A stretch of DNA of 56,067 nucleotides from Rhizobium metallidurans. GTDB lineage: Bacteria; Pseudomonadota; Alphaproteobacteria; Rhizobiales; Rhizobiaceae. Each line of letters opens with the position of its first letter. Within the stretch, counting starts at the first letter, position 1. The position numbers were made by a program, and so were the translations under genes. Location: contig NZ_JACIDW010000022.1 of assembly GCF_014196505.1 (NCBI RefSeq), positions 1 through 56,067 on the forward strand. Reading direction: 5' to 3'. Positions 15,921 to 24,801 of this stretch are shown here, piece after piece. The notes below the pieces were generated by a model. It did not search any database. It worked only from the letters and a program-made list of their open reading frames with translations, and had not been told where the DNA came from.

Positions 15921-17615
15921 ATGGATTCTTCCGTGCCCGCAATCCCCTCGGCCGCTCCCAGTTCCAGCCGTGCCGGTAAAACGTGGGCGGCACTCGCCGC
16001 CATCGCTGCGCTGATCGTTGTTCTACCTGTTGCAGGTTTGGCTCTGCAGGCCGTCAAAGGCTCCAGCGGTCTCTGGGCGAATTTGCTTTCCAGTACCCTG
16101 CCGGTGGCTTTGGTTGACACCGTTATTCTGCTCGCCGGAGTAGGGCTCGTTGTTGCGGTGCTCGGCACGACCACAGCCTGGTTGGTGACCGCCTATGAGT
16201 TTCCAGGGCGAAGGGTGCTCGAATGGGCGCTGCTCCTGCCACTTGCTGTGCCGACCTATATCATCGCCTACGCCTATCTCGATATCCTGCACCCGATCGG
16301 TTCGGTTCAAGGAGCGATCCGCTGGATTTTGGGTTATGAGACGCCGCGCCAGTTCCGCTTGCCGGATATCCGCTCGATGTTCGGCTGTATCCTGCTTCTC
16401 GGTTTCGTGCTCTATCCTTACGTCTACATTCCCACGAGAGCGATGTTTCTCACCCAGTCGGGCAATCTCATTGATGCGGCCCGTACTCTCGGTATCTCCC
16501 GTCGCGCCGTGTTCTGGCGCGTGGCATTGCCCCTCGCGCGGCCCGCAGTGGCAGTTGGCGTCGCTCTCGCGTTGATGGAGACGTTGAACGATGTCGGTGC
16601 AGCCGAGTTCCTTGGTGTGAAAACCATGACAGTGTCGATCTATACGACATGGATCACACGCACTGATCTGCCCGGTGCTTCGCAGATCGCGCTCGCCTTG
16701 ATGCTGATTGTCGTTGCTTTGGTGGCGATCGAGCGCTGGGCGCGGCGAAAGCAGCGCTATGCGACGGATGCCCGGCGCAGCCGTGGCCTGACGCCACAAA
16801 AGGTGGCGCCGTTGAAGGGCATGCTGTTTCTCGCCGCCGGTTCGGTTCCGATCTTGCTTGGCTTCATCGCGCCTAGCTTCTATCTGGCCTCCGAGGCGTG
16901 GAAACGTTACCAGTTCGCGGGCTTATCGTCGCGTCTTCTCGACGAGGCGATCAACACGATGACGATTGCGACGCTGACAACTGTTGTGACGATCGGGCTT
17001 GGCCTTACTGTCGCCTACGCCGCTCGTATTGGGCAAGGCAGAACGTCGGGCGCTTTACTTCGTCTCTCCACTATCGGCTACGCGGCGCCCGGAACCGTTG
17101 TCGCGATCGGCGTTCTGATCGTTCTTGCCGGCCTAGACCAGTTCATTGATCGAACCGCGATCGACTGGCTCGGTGTTTCGACAGGACTCCTGTTCATGGG
17201 GTCAGGCGCGGCTGTCGTCTACGCGCTGACGGTTCGTTTCCTGGCGATTTCAGCCGGGGGGATCGAAGCGGGGCTGTCGCGGATTCCAGCGTCGTTCGAT
17301 CACGCATCACGCACGCTTGGACAAACAATCGGGGGCACGCTCCGCCATGTGCACCTGCCTCTGTCCAAGGCCGCTATCTCGGCTGCTGCGTTGCTGGTTT
17401 TCGTTGACTGCGTCAAGGAGCTACCGGCGACGCTTCTACTGCGACCCCTCAATGTCGAAACCTTTGCCACCCACCTCTACGGTGAAGCAGCACGCGGCAC
17501 CTACGAGGAAGGATCGATCGCGGCGCTAGCCATCGTCGCAATCAGTATCTTGCCCGTCATTCTGCTGTCCCGCGTTGGTCGACAGCCAGTTTGGCATTCT
17601 TCGAACCCTGGATAA
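15921..17615 (+). CDS. fbpB: Ferric-iron ABC transporter permease (FbpB type, fused)
   Basis: A 564-residue inner-membrane protein (584 if the upstream TTG at 15858 is used) made of two fused BPD_transp_1 permease domains with about 12 membrane segments. Each half carries the cytoplasmic EAA loop that contacts the ATPase: AARTLGISRRAVFWRVALPL in the first and ASRTLGQTIGGTLRHVHLPL in the second. This double arrangement is standard for FbpB/SfuB. I chose the ATG at 15921 because the TTG start would overlap fbpA and place the intergenic hairpin inside the gene. The gene is followed after 9 bp by the ATPase gene. Confidence 0.9.
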   Translation: MDSSVPAIPSAAPSSSRAGKTWAALAAIAALIVVLPVAGLALQAVKGSSGLWANLLSSTLPVALVDTVILLAGVGLVVAVLGTTTAWLVTAYEFPGRRVLEWALLLPLAVPTYIIAYAYLDILHPIGSVQGAIRWILGYETPRQFRLPDIRSMFGCILLLGFVLYPYVYIPTRAMFLTQSGNLIDAARTLGISRRAVFWRVALPLARPAVAVGVALALMETLNDVGAAEFLGVKTMTVSIYTTWITRTDLPGASQIALALMLIVVALVAIERWARRKQRYATDARRSRGLTPQKVAPLKGMLFLAAGSVPILLGFIAPSFYLASEAWKRYQFAGLSSRLLDEAINTMTIATLTTVVTIGLGLTVAYAARIGQGRTSGALLRLSTIGYAAPGTVVAIGVLIVLAGLDQFIDRTAIDWLGVSTGLLFMGSGAAVVYALTVRFLAISAGGIEAGLSRIPASFDHASRTLGQTIGGTLRHVHLPLSKAAISAAALLVFVDCVKELPATLLLRPLNVETFATHLYGEAARGTYEEGSIAALAIVAISILPVILLSRVGRQPVWHSSNPG

Positions 17616-17624
17616 GCGCCCGCG

Positions 17625-18668
17625 ATGAACACCAACTCGAACGAGATCTCGGTCCGTCTAACAAACATTAAATGCAGCTTCGGCCCGACAATCGTCATCG
17701 GCGATCTATCACTTGAAATTCCAAAGGGTGAGATCGTCACGCTGGTCGGGCCATCCGGATGTGGAAAATCAACGCTTTTGCGTATCATCGCCGGCGTACA
17801 GGGGGTTGATGGCGGATCTGTCGAACTGGGCGGACAGGTGGTGGATGGTCCGAGGTTTGTTGAACCGGAGTCTCGAAGTGTCGGCCTCATGTTCCAGGAC
17901 TACGCGTTGTTTCCTCATTTGAATGTGCGCGACAATGTTCTTTTCGGCCTGAAGAAGCGATCGCGGCGCGATAGGATAGAGATCGCCACGACGATCTTGC
18001 GACGCGTCGGCATCGAACACTTGGCCGAGCGGTTTCCGCATTCCCTGTCGGGTGGCGAACAACAACGCACGGCGCTCGCCCGCGCGCTGGCACCCGAGCC
18101 TGCCGTCCTGCTGATGGACGAACCATTCTCCAACCTCGATCAAGGGCTGAGGGAGCGCGTTCGCACCGACACTCTGTCGCTTTTGCGTGGTCTGGGCGCG
18201 ACGGTGATCATGGTAACGCATGATCCGCACGAAGCGTTGTCCTCAGGGGACCGCGTTGTTCTGATGCGATCAGGCGAGATCGTGCAATCCGCAGATCCGC
18301 GTCAACTTTATCACAGGCCTGACAACGCTTACGCGGCAGACTTCTTTTGCTCATCGGCGAAAATCCAAGGTCAGGCAAAAGACGGACACATCGAAACGGC
18401 CTTGGGCCGGTTCGATCCTCCGGGTTGTGAGGTCGAGGATGGACCTTGCACTGTCTTCGTTCGACCTCACGCCCTCCGTGTCTGCGACGACGTTGATTGT
18501 GTGCCGGCCCGCATAACCGACCGGGTCTTCCTTGGTGACCGCGAACGGCTTTTCTTGCGTTTCGAGGGGCTCGAGGAAGCCTTGGCCGTCGATGTGACGG
18601 AACCGATGGCAGTCGACTTGTGTCATATCCGGGCGAAGATCGTGCCCGAACGTCTGCTTGTGTTCTGA
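17625..18668 (+). CDS. fbpC: Ferric-iron ABC transporter ATPase (FbpC type)
   Basis: A 347-residue ATPase that powers the iron permease. Walker A is GPSGCGKST (about 46-54), the Q-loop lies in VGLMFQDYALFPHL, the signature is LSGGEQQRTALARAL and Walker B is LLMDEPFSNLD, followed by MVTHDPHEA. The C-terminal 100 residues form a TOBE-like domain (TVFVRPHALRV). Length and order match FbpC/PotA-like importers. It ends the iron operon; a small hairpin follows at 18678. The ATG at 17625 follows the permease stop by 9 bp. Confidence 0.92.
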   Translation: MNTNSNEISVRLTNIKCSFGPTIVIGDLSLEIPKGEIVTLVGPSGCGKSTLLRIIAGVQGVDGGSVELGGQVVDGPRFVEPESRSVGLMFQDYALFPHLNVRDNVLFGLKKRSRRDRIEIATTILRRVGIEHLAERFPHSLSGGEQQRTALARALAPEPAVLLMDEPFSNLDQGLRERVRTDTLSLLRGLGATVIMVTHDPHEALSSGDRVVLMRSGEIVQSADPRQLYHRPDNAYAADFFCSSAKIQGQAKDGHIETALGRFDPPGCEVEDGPCTVFVRPHALRVCDDVDCVPARITDRVFLGDRERLFLRFEGLEEALAVDVTEPMAVDLCHIRAKIVPERLLVF

Positions 18669-18677
18669 TCCTCCGCT

Positions 18678-18693
18678 TCCGCCACTTGGCGGA
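18678..18693 (+). terminator. Weak hairpin after fbpC
   Basis: TCCGCC-actt-GGCGGA forms a 6-bp stem 10 bp after the fbpC stop. There is no T-tract, so it is at best an inefficient or Rho-assisted terminator of the iron operon. Confidence 0.35.
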
Positions 18694-18711
18694 TAGGAAC
18701 GCCGGGCAACT

Positions 18712-18834
18712 TTGAGCCTGGCTCAGAAGATCGAAGCGCGCGTCCGGACCGATGAAACTGCGCGCGAGATTATCGCTGAAGGATGTCGGCGCCGGGACGC
18801 CAAGACCGAGCGGCTGAGGGCCGCGCGGGTGTAG
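18712..18834 (+). pseudogene. Tail of a small conserved protein
   Basis: A 40-codon frame from a TTG reads AQKIEARVRTDETAREIIAE and later RDAKTERLRAARV before TAG. This resembles the Arg/Lys/Glu-rich C-terminal helix of small rhizobial proteins that end in 'KTARLRALRL'. No start codon with a ribosome site and no N-terminal part are present, so it is probably a fragment left by rearrangement. Confidence 0.35.
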
Positions 18835-18863
18835 GCAGAAGAACAACAGAGACAACTGTAATC

Positions 18864-19045
18864 ATATGTGATCCGGCTCTGTGCTTTAAGACGCCGAAGG
18901 TGGCGGCAGGGCTTAAAACTCAGGCTTTGGCCACCGGGCTTTCACATCCGCGTTCCGTCTGTACGCTTCCCAATGGTGACATTCTCGCGGTAGAATCCAC
19001 GGCGCCGAAAGGCGAGCCGATCACGTGGCCGCGCACTGTGGTGGC
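18864..19045 (+). pseudogene. Fragment of a sorbosone dehydrogenase-like PQQ enzyme
   Basis: The frame reads VAAGLKTQALATGLSHPRSV followed by TLPNGDILAVESTAPK. This matches the first beta-propeller blade of L-sorbosone/PQQ-dependent sugar dehydrogenases ('AAGLAVNAFATGLDHPRWLYVLPNGD'). No other blades follow: the frame runs into unrelated sequence, first SIRAVQGWLGVPLFREPAVR at about 19060-19130, which looks like the end of a LysR-type helix-turn-helix. The longer open frame through here is therefore a chance chimera of fragments, not a working gene. Confidence 0.5.
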
Positions 19046-19264
19046 AATAATTCATCGCTTGGCGTCAATTCGCGCCGTTCAAGGTTGGCTTGGTGTGCCG
19101 TTGTTTCGAGAACCTGCGGTGCGGGTAGCCATGGTCTGCGCCGAGTTCACCGGCGGCGCGGCAGACCAGCTGTGCAATTCCATGGCGACCTTCAAGTTTG
19201 CCGGTGGTGCGTCCCGTTTCGAGGATGAGCTAGAGTCCGACAAGGTGGAGAATAGGAACATCTC

Positions 19265-20026
19265 TCAGCGGCTCCGCTTCAGCGCATCAGTGATCTCGGC
19301 GCGCGCAACGCCGATAAGGGTTTCCATCGCGCGGCGCGCATCCTCCGGATTGCGCATACGGATTGCCTCCAGCACGTCCTGGTGCTTCTGGATGGCTTGC
19401 TCATGTGACTGGCTTGCTCGGTTCGTCAGACGGAAACTTGCAAGCAATGCTGCGCGGATGGCGCTGGCGAATTGCCGATAGACCCAGTTGCCGCTGGCGT
19501 TGATGATCGCCGTATGGAATTCGAGGTCGGCACGGCTCCATTCCTCGTTGTCGCGCGCGTTCGCATCGACCATGTCCTCGAAGGCTTGGGCGATCCGGGC
19601 GAGTTGCTTGGCGGTGGCCTTGGTTGCCGCATGGGCGGCGGCGGCAGGTTCGAGCAGTTGCCGGGCGTCGATCAGCGAGGTGTAGAATGCCTCGTCCCCG
19701 CCGATCTCAAGCATGACGTCGAGCACCAGCGGGTCGAGATAGTTCCAGTTCTCTCGATGAAGCACGATTGTGCCTGCCCGGGTGCGCGAGCGCACCATGC
19801 CGAGCGCGCCCAGATACTGCATGGATTCGCGGAGACTTGTGCGGCTGACAGCGAATTGCTCGGTCAGTTCCGCCTCATTCGGCAGCGTCGAACCCTCGGC
19901 GAATTCGCCGGCCACGATCATGTGCACGAGACGCGACAGCAGGGACTCGCGAACGGTCCTCTTGCCGCGGGAAGCGATCTCGACGCCACCTTCTGTCAAC
20001 TTCCTGTCTGTTTGCGGTATCGCCAC
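19265..20026 (-). CDS. FCD/GntR-family transcriptional regulator of the sugar operon
   Basis: A 253-residue regulator of the FadR subfamily. The winged helix-turn-helix is at about 24-90 (GSTLPNEAELTEQFAVSRTS, then LRESMQYLGALGMV), and the all-helical FCD ligand domain at about 100-245 contains the metal-ligand pattern D..H (DLEFHTAI) with later histidines. It is transcribed away from the sugar ABC operon and its most likely role is to repress that operon until a sugar acid or sugar binds. The intergenic palindrome TTGGTA-a-TACCAA (20200-20212) has the form used by UxuR/DgoR-type regulators. The ATG at 20026 gives a normal N-terminus. Confidence 0.9.
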   Translation of the reverse strand: MAIPQTDRKLTEGGVEIASRGKRTVRESLLSRLVHMIVAGEFAEGSTLPNEAELTEQFAVSRTSLRESMQYLGALGMVRSRTRAGTIVLHRENWNYLDPLVLDVMLEIGGDEAFYTSLIDARQLLEPAAAAHAATKATAKQLARIAQAFEDMVDANARDNEEWSRADLEFHTAIINASGNWVYRQFASAIRAALLASFRLTNRASQSHEQAIQKHQDVLEAIRMRNPEDARRAMETLIGVARAEITDALKRSR

Positions 20027-20193
20027 AGATTTGTCTCCAATTTCATCGGTCTCAGCTTGCTGCCGGCCAAAGACCAGTCAAGCGTGGGTGTCGAAAAATA
20101 CGATTTATAGGCGCAACTGTCCCCCGCTGAGAAACCGTTAGCATAGGATAGGCATATAAAAATACATCTTATAAAAAATAAATCCTATTTATA

Positions 20194-20221
20194 TTGACAT
20201 TGGTAATACCAAGAATATGGT
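20194..20221 (+). promoter_or_regulatory. Promoter of the sugar operon with embedded operator
   Basis: TTGACA (20194-20199) is a consensus -35 box; TATGGT (20216-20221) is a plausible -10 with a 16-nt spacer. The palindrome TTGGTA-A-TACCAA fills 20200-20212, inside the spacer, so a bound repressor would block RNA polymerase. The upstream sequence (20150-20193) is very AT-rich and could act as an UP element. Confidence 0.65.
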
Positions 20222-20287
20222 TGGCGTGGCTGGAGGAGCCGGGCGGGTCCGCGTTCCTGACACCATCAGATCTCAAGGGAGGGAGCG

Positions 20288-21268
20288 ATGAAGCTCGTCA
20301 CGCGCGCCACGATGCTGGCACTTGGAATAATCGCCGCTGCGGGGCTGTCACCCGCTTTCGCGCAGGATAAAGACCTGAAGGTCGGCGCGATCTACATGGA
20401 CGCGCAGGGTTTCTATGCCGGCGTACGCAAAGGTATCCAAACGGGCGCTGCCGATGCTGGCCGCAAGCTCAATATCATCGAGACAAACGCGCAGGGCGAC
20501 GCCAGCAAGGAATCATCCTTCATCGATTCGCTTATCTCCTCCGGCGTGCAAGCGATCATCGTGTCCCCAGTCTCCGCCGATGGCTCGTCGCGTGCCATCC
20601 GTCGCGCTTATGATGCCGGCATCCCCGTTGTTTGCTACAACACGTGCCTGAACGATGCCGACATGAAGGAGTATATCTCCGCTTACGCCGTCGGCGATCC
20701 CTATGATTTCGGCAGCAAGCTCGGTAACGCCGCCGCCGATTACTTCATCGCCGAGAAGAAGGACGCGCCAAAGATCGCGGTTCTGAACTGCGAATTCGTC
20801 GAGGTCTGCGTGACGCGCCGCAAGGGCTTCGAGGACGCGCTGAAGGCCAAGGTCCCGGGCGCCCAGATCGTCGCCAACCAGGAAGGCGCCGTCCTCGACA
20901 AAGCGGTCTCGGTCGCCAGCACCATGCTGTCGTCGAACCCTGATATCGACGCGTTCTTCGGCGAAGCCGGCGGTGCGACCCTTGGTGCGGCGCGCGCCGT
21001 CAAGAGCCAGGGTAAGACAGGTCAGGTCGTGGTCTTCGGTGGCGACATGACGACCGAAATCGCCCAGGAGCTTTCCGACTTCACGGTCATCAAGGCCGTC
21101 GTCGACATCTCGGGCCAGGGCCTCGGCAAGCTGGCACTCGCCCAGGCGATCAAGTCCGTCGACGGTCAGGCGCCTGCCGACATCAAGGTTCCCTACGATA
21201 TCGACGTTTACAAGTCTTCCGAAGACGGCAAGGCTTGGCTCAAGGCGCACGCCGACGGCATTCCGTAA
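20288..21268 (+). CDS. Sugar ABC transporter periplasmic binding protein
   Basis: A 326-residue protein of the RbsB/ChvE-like group (Peripla_BP_4). A signal peptide covers about 1-25 (PAFA-QDK). The mature chain opens KVGAIYMDAQGFYAGVRKGI, with the usual LISSGVQAIIVSPVSAD and FGGDMTTEIAQ blocks. It should deliver a monosaccharide to the ATPase/permease encoded next. The AAGGGAGGGAGCG ribosome site directly before the ATG at 20288 is strong. An extra pair of cysteines (YNTCLND and LNCEFVEVC) is uncommon in the group. The downstream enzymes suggest galactose or a related aldose. Confidence 0.9.
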   Translation: MKLVTRATMLALGIIAAAGLSPAFAQDKDLKVGAIYMDAQGFYAGVRKGIQTGAADAGRKLNIIETNAQGDASKESSFIDSLISSGVQAIIVSPVSADGSSRAIRRAYDAGIPVVCYNTCLNDADMKEYISAYAVGDPYDFGSKLGNAAADYFIAEKKDAPKIAVLNCEFVEVCVTRRKGFEDALKAKVPGAQIVANQEGAVLDKAVSVASTMLSSNPDIDAFFGEAGGATLGAARAVKSQGKTGQVVVFGGDMTTEIAQELSDFTVIKAVVDISGQGLGKLALAQAIKSVDGQAPADIKVPYDIDVYKSSEDGKAWLKAHADGIP

Positions 21269-21299
21269 GGTCGCGGGCCTGAGTTTCACGGCAATCGAG

Positions 21300-21319
21300 G
21301 CCGCCAGGCGACTGGCGGC
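21300..21319 (+). terminator. Stem-loop between sugar-binding-protein and ATPase genes
   Basis: GCCGCCAG-gcga-CTGGCGGC is a perfect 8-bp stem with a 4-nt loop, 31 bp after the binding-protein stop. It probably protects the upstream mRNA and lowers expression of the membrane components; ATCTTTCATC after it is a poor T-tract. Confidence 0.6.
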
Positions 21320-21342
21320 ATCTTTCATCGGTGGAAAGTTTC

Positions 21343-22869
21343 ATGACACAGACATCACGTTCGCCCGAGTTTGCTCACAGACCGATCGCCTCCATCAAGG
21401 GATGCACGCGCCGCTATCCCGGTGTGCTCGCGCTCGACAACGCGACATTCCAGGTGGCCGGCGGAGAGGTGAGGGCGCTGCTCGGCAAGAACGGCGCTGG
21501 AAAGTCGACGCTGATCCGGATGTTGACCGGCGCGGAAATTCCCGACAGCGGCACCGTCGAAGTCGACGGCGAGGAGCTGCGCCACAGCGGCTCCAGCCGC
21601 GCCCAGGACGCGTTCGACAAGGGCGTGCGCGTCGTCTACCAGGAACTGAGCCTTGTTCCCGGCATGACACTCGCCGAAAATCTGTTTCTCGGACGTTGGC
21701 CGCGAAAGGGTGGCGTCATTCAGTATGCCGAGATGGAGGCGGAGGCGTCCGAGGCGATGAGCCGCCTTGGTCTCGACCGTGCCCCCAATACGCTGGTCGC
21801 AAGCCTAAGCCCGGCTGAGCGGCAGCTGCTGGAGATCGCGCGCGTTCTGCTCGGAAAGCCGAAGCTCGTCATTCTCGACGAGCCGACAAGTTCGCTCGCC
21901 GCGGCCGAGGCCGAAAAAGTCATGGCAGCCGTGACGCGCATCGCGTCCGAGGGCATCGCCGTCATCTATGTCAGCCACCGCATGAACGAAATCCGACAGA
22001 TCGCACATTCCGCAACTGTCATGCGTGACGGGCGAATCATCGACACGGTTGACGTCAAGGGCGCCGATACGCGCGAGATCGTGCGGCTCATGCTGGGTTC
22101 GGAAGGATCACAGGCGGCGGCGCTGGTAAACAGAAGCCAGGAAAACACCGTGCTTGAGGTCCGCAACCTCGCACTGGCGCCGAAGCTGAGTTCGGTTTCC
22201 TTTCATCTGAAGGCGGGCGAGGTACTCGGTATCGCCGGGTTGCTTGGGGCAGGTCGTACCGAGCTTCTGCAGGCGATCATGGGCGTGCGGCGTCAGGACC
22301 AAGGCGAGGTGCTCGTCGATGGCGCCGCCGTCAGGCCCGGCCACTACAAGCGCATGCTGTCGCGCGGTTTTGGCTACACCCCGGAAAGCCGCAAGGAAGA
22401 GGGCATCGTTCCGCTTCTCGGCGTTGATGAAAATACGCTCGCGACGAACTTTTCCGGTGTCAGCAAGCGCGGCGTTCTCTCGGCGAGGATGATGGCGGAA
22501 GCGACGCGCAGGGTCATCGAACGGCTGCACGTCAAGACGGCGCGGACGGATACGCCGATCGGCACGCTATCTGGCGGAAACCAGCAGAAGGTCGTCATCG
22601 GCCGCTGGGTCTATGCCGACAGTCGCGTTCTACTGCTCGATGAACCGACTAGGGGCGTCGATGTGGAAGCCAAGGCGCAGATATACGCCATCATCCGCCA
22701 GTTGGCGGCCGAAGGGCGCAGCGTCATCTTCGTCTCCAGCGAAATCGAAGAGTTGCCGCTCGTCTGCGACCGCGTGCTGGTGCTGCGGGACGGAACGCTC
22801 TGCGAAGAATTCAAATCACCAAACATCGATCAGGATGGCTTGATGGCCGCCTGTATCGCAGGACATTGA
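21343..22869 (+). CDS. Sugar ABC transporter ATPase (RbsA/MglA type)
   Basis: A 508-residue protein with two ATPase domains. The first has a normal Walker A (GKNGAGKSTL), signature-like SLSPAERQLLEIARVLL and Walker B LVILDEPTSSL. The second has a degenerate Walker A (GLLGAGRTEL), then TLSGGNQQKVVIGRW and LLLDEPTRGVD, as is normal for this family. It energises monosaccharide import. I prefer the ATG at 21343, preceded by GGTGGAAAG, over the GTG 12 nt upstream. The stop overlaps the region just before the permease gene, so translation is coupled. Confidence 0.92.
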   Translation: MTQTSRSPEFAHRPIASIKGCTRRYPGVLALDNATFQVAGGEVRALLGKNGAGKSTLIRMLTGAEIPDSGTVEVDGEELRHSGSSRAQDAFDKGVRVVYQELSLVPGMTLAENLFLGRWPRKGGVIQYAEMEAEASEAMSRLGLDRAPNTLVASLSPAERQLLEIARVLLGKPKLVILDEPTSSLAAAEAEKVMAAVTRIASEGIAVIYVSHRMNEIRQIAHSATVMRDGRIIDTVDVKGADTREIVRLMLGSEGSQAAALVNRSQENTVLEVRNLALAPKLSSVSFHLKAGEVLGIAGLLGAGRTELLQAIMGVRRQDQGEVLVDGAAVRPGHYKRMLSRGFGYTPESRKEEGIVPLLGVDENTLATNFSGVSKRGVLSARMMAEATRRVIERLHVKTARTDTPIGTLSGGNQQKVVIGRWVYADSRVLLLDEPTRGVDVEAKAQIYAIIRQLAAEGRSVIFVSSEIEELPLVCDRVLVLRDGTLCEEFKSPNIDQDGLMAACIAGH

Positions 22870-22880
22870 GGAGAGACGCG

Positions 22881-23882
22881 ATGTCACTCGACCAGGCTGC
22901 AACGTCAGCATCATCACGCAAGAAGTCGGGCTCCAGCTTTTCGCAGCACATGAACGAGCTGAGCCTCTTCGTCGCCATCGTCGTTCTCTATGTGGTCTTC
23001 ACATCTACGGCAAACGGCTTCCTGTCCTTCAACAACCAGATCAACATCCTGCGCGACGCGGCTACGATCGGCATCGCTGCCTGGGCGGCGACCTTGATCA
23101 TCATCGCCGGCGAGATCGACGTCAGCGTCGGTCCGATGGTGGCCTTCATCTCGGTGGTTCTGGCCTTTTTGCTGCAATGGGGTGTGCCGACGCCGGTCGC
23201 CTTCGCGCTTGCGATCGTCATCGGCGCACTGCTCGGCTCGATCGCCGGCGCGTTGCGCGCATACTTCGACGTTCCCTCCTTCGTCGCGACGCTCGGCCTC
23301 TGGAGTGCTCTTCGAGGGACCGCCCTTTTCGTGACCGACGCGCTTCCCGTCTCGATCGGCCGCAACGAAACGCTCGACGCGCTCGATCGCTCGGTGCTCG
23401 GCATCCCGCCGGCAGCCATCATCATGCTGGTCTTCTTCGCGATCTTCGCCTTTGTCAGCCGCAAGACAGCCTTCGGACGCTCCGTCTTCGCGATCGGCGG
23501 CAATGCGCACGCCGCGTTCTTGAGTGGCATCAGCGTTTCGAAAATCCGCGTGGCGCTGTTTGCAATCGCCGGCGCCATGGCGGCGATCTCCGGCATCCTG
23601 CTCGTGTCGCGTCTCGGTTCGGGCAATGCGACGGCGGCGAACGGGCTTGAGTTCGACGTCATCGCGGCCGTTGTCGTCGGCGGTACGTCGCTCTCCGGCG
23701 GGCGCGGCTCGATGCTCGGCACCCTGCTTGGTGTTCTCGTCATCACGCTCATCGGCAACGGTCTGGTCCTGCTCGGCATCAATCCGTTCTTCCAGCAGGT
23801 CGTGCGTGGCCTCATCATCGTCATCGCCGTGCTCGCCAATATCCAGGCGATCAAGCGCAGCATGTCGCGCAACAAGGGCTGA
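22881..23882 (+). CDS. Sugar ABC transporter permease (RbsC type)
   Basis: A 333-residue inner-membrane protein of the BPD_transp_2 family, with about 8-10 membrane segments. The motif GEIDVSVGPMVAF and the later GGTSLSGGRGSMLGTLLGV are characteristic of ribose/galactose-type permeases. The ATG at 22881 is preceded by GAGGAGAGA; a TTG 15 nt earlier overlaps the ATPase stop and is less likely. It pairs with the ATPase upstream and ends 4 bp before the epimerase start. Confidence 0.9.
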   Translation: MSLDQAATSASSRKKSGSSFSQHMNELSLFVAIVVLYVVFTSTANGFLSFNNQINILRDAATIGIAAWAATLIIIAGEIDVSVGPMVAFISVVLAFLLQWGVPTPVAFALAIVIGALLGSIAGALRAYFDVPSFVATLGLWSALRGTALFVTDALPVSIGRNETLDALDRSVLGIPPAAIIMLVFFAIFAFVSRKTAFGRSVFAIGGNAHAAFLSGISVSKIRVALFAIAGAMAAISGILLVSRLGSGNATAANGLEFDVIAAVVVGGTSLSGGRGSMLGTLLGVLVITLIGNGLVLLGINPFFQQVVRGLIIVIAVLANIQAIKRSMSRNKG

Positions 23883-23886
23883 TGCG

Positions 23887-24777
23887 ATGACCGTGCTCGA
23901 TCTGCAATCCGGATCGCTTTCGCTTCGCGTCTCTTCCGAGGGAGGCCTGGTCCTGGGCTTCTGGAAAGAGATGCAGGGCGAAAGCGTGCCCCTGCTGCGT
24001 CCGGCGCCGCCGACCGAGGCGGACGCGCTTTCGTCCGCCTGCTACCCGCTCGTTCCCTTCGGCAACCGCGTCCGCAACAACCGCTTCGTCTTCGAAGGCG
24101 CGGACTATCGGTTCGAGCCGAATACCCAATGGGACAAGCATTATCTCCACGGCGAAGGCTGGCAGGCCGACTGGACGATCGACCAGAGGACCGATGACAT
24201 GGTCGAGATGAGCTTCGCCCATCGCGGTGGCAACACGCCTTATGTCTACCATGCAAGCCAGCGCTTCGCGCTCGATGCATCCGGTTTGACGATGACGCTG
24301 ACCGTCGAAAATCGCGGCGAACGTGCCATGCCCTTCGGCCTCGGCTGGCATCCCTATTTCCCGATGACACCGCAGACGACGTTGCAGGCCCGTTCGCAGA
24401 AATTCTGGACCGAGGTCGAGGGCTGGCTGCCGGGCGAGCGGACGGATATCCCCGGTGATCTCGACTTCAGCGAACCGGCTGAACTGCCGCATCGCTGGGT
24501 CAACAACGGCTTCGAAGGCTGGGGCGGCGAGGCGACGATCGCCTGGCCCGAGCGGAGCACCGCGTTGAAGCTGACAGCTGACCCCACCTTCAAGCACGCC
24601 TTCGTCTTCGTGTCCGACACGGTCTTCGATCCGAGCTTCAAGCGCGATTACTTCTGCTTCGAGCCGATGACGCATCTGGCCGATGGCCATCACCTGGCCG
24701 ATCTCGGCGATCTGAAGGTGCTGGCTCCGCATGAAAGCCTCTCGGGCAGCGTTCGTCTGCGCCCCGAGGCCATTTGA
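23887..24777 (+). CDS. Aldose 1-epimerase (mutarotase) family protein
   Basis: A 296-residue GalM-like enzyme, cytoplasmic, that should interconvert alpha and beta anomers of an aldose so that the dehydrogenases of the operon receive the right form. The family blocks PFGNRVRNNRF, HYLHGEGW (first catalytic His region) and LGWHPYF (second His) are present, with a late acidic region CFEPMTHLAD. It starts at ATG 23887, 4 bp after the permease stop, so it is part of the transporter operon. Typical mutarotases are 290-350 residues. Confidence 0.88.
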   Translation: MTVLDLQSGSLSLRVSSEGGLVLGFWKEMQGESVPLLRPAPPTEADALSSACYPLVPFGNRVRNNRFVFEGADYRFEPNTQWDKHYLHGEGWQADWTIDQRTDDMVEMSFAHRGGNTPYVYHASQRFALDASGLTMTLTVENRGERAMPFGLGWHPYFPMTPQTTLQARSQKFWTEVEGWLPGERTDIPGDLDFSEPAELPHRWVNNGFEGWGGEATIAWPERSTALKLTADPTFKHAFVFVSDTVFDPSFKRDYFCFEPMTHLADGHHLADLGDLKVLAPHESLSGSVRLRPEAI

Positions 24778-24801
24778 GAATACTAAGACCGGAGTTGGTA
24801 A

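Noticed and set aside
18783..19481. A 232-codon plus-strand open frame
   Set aside because: It joins fragments of unrelated genes and its last third runs antisense through the GntR gene; no ribosome site and no coherent protein.
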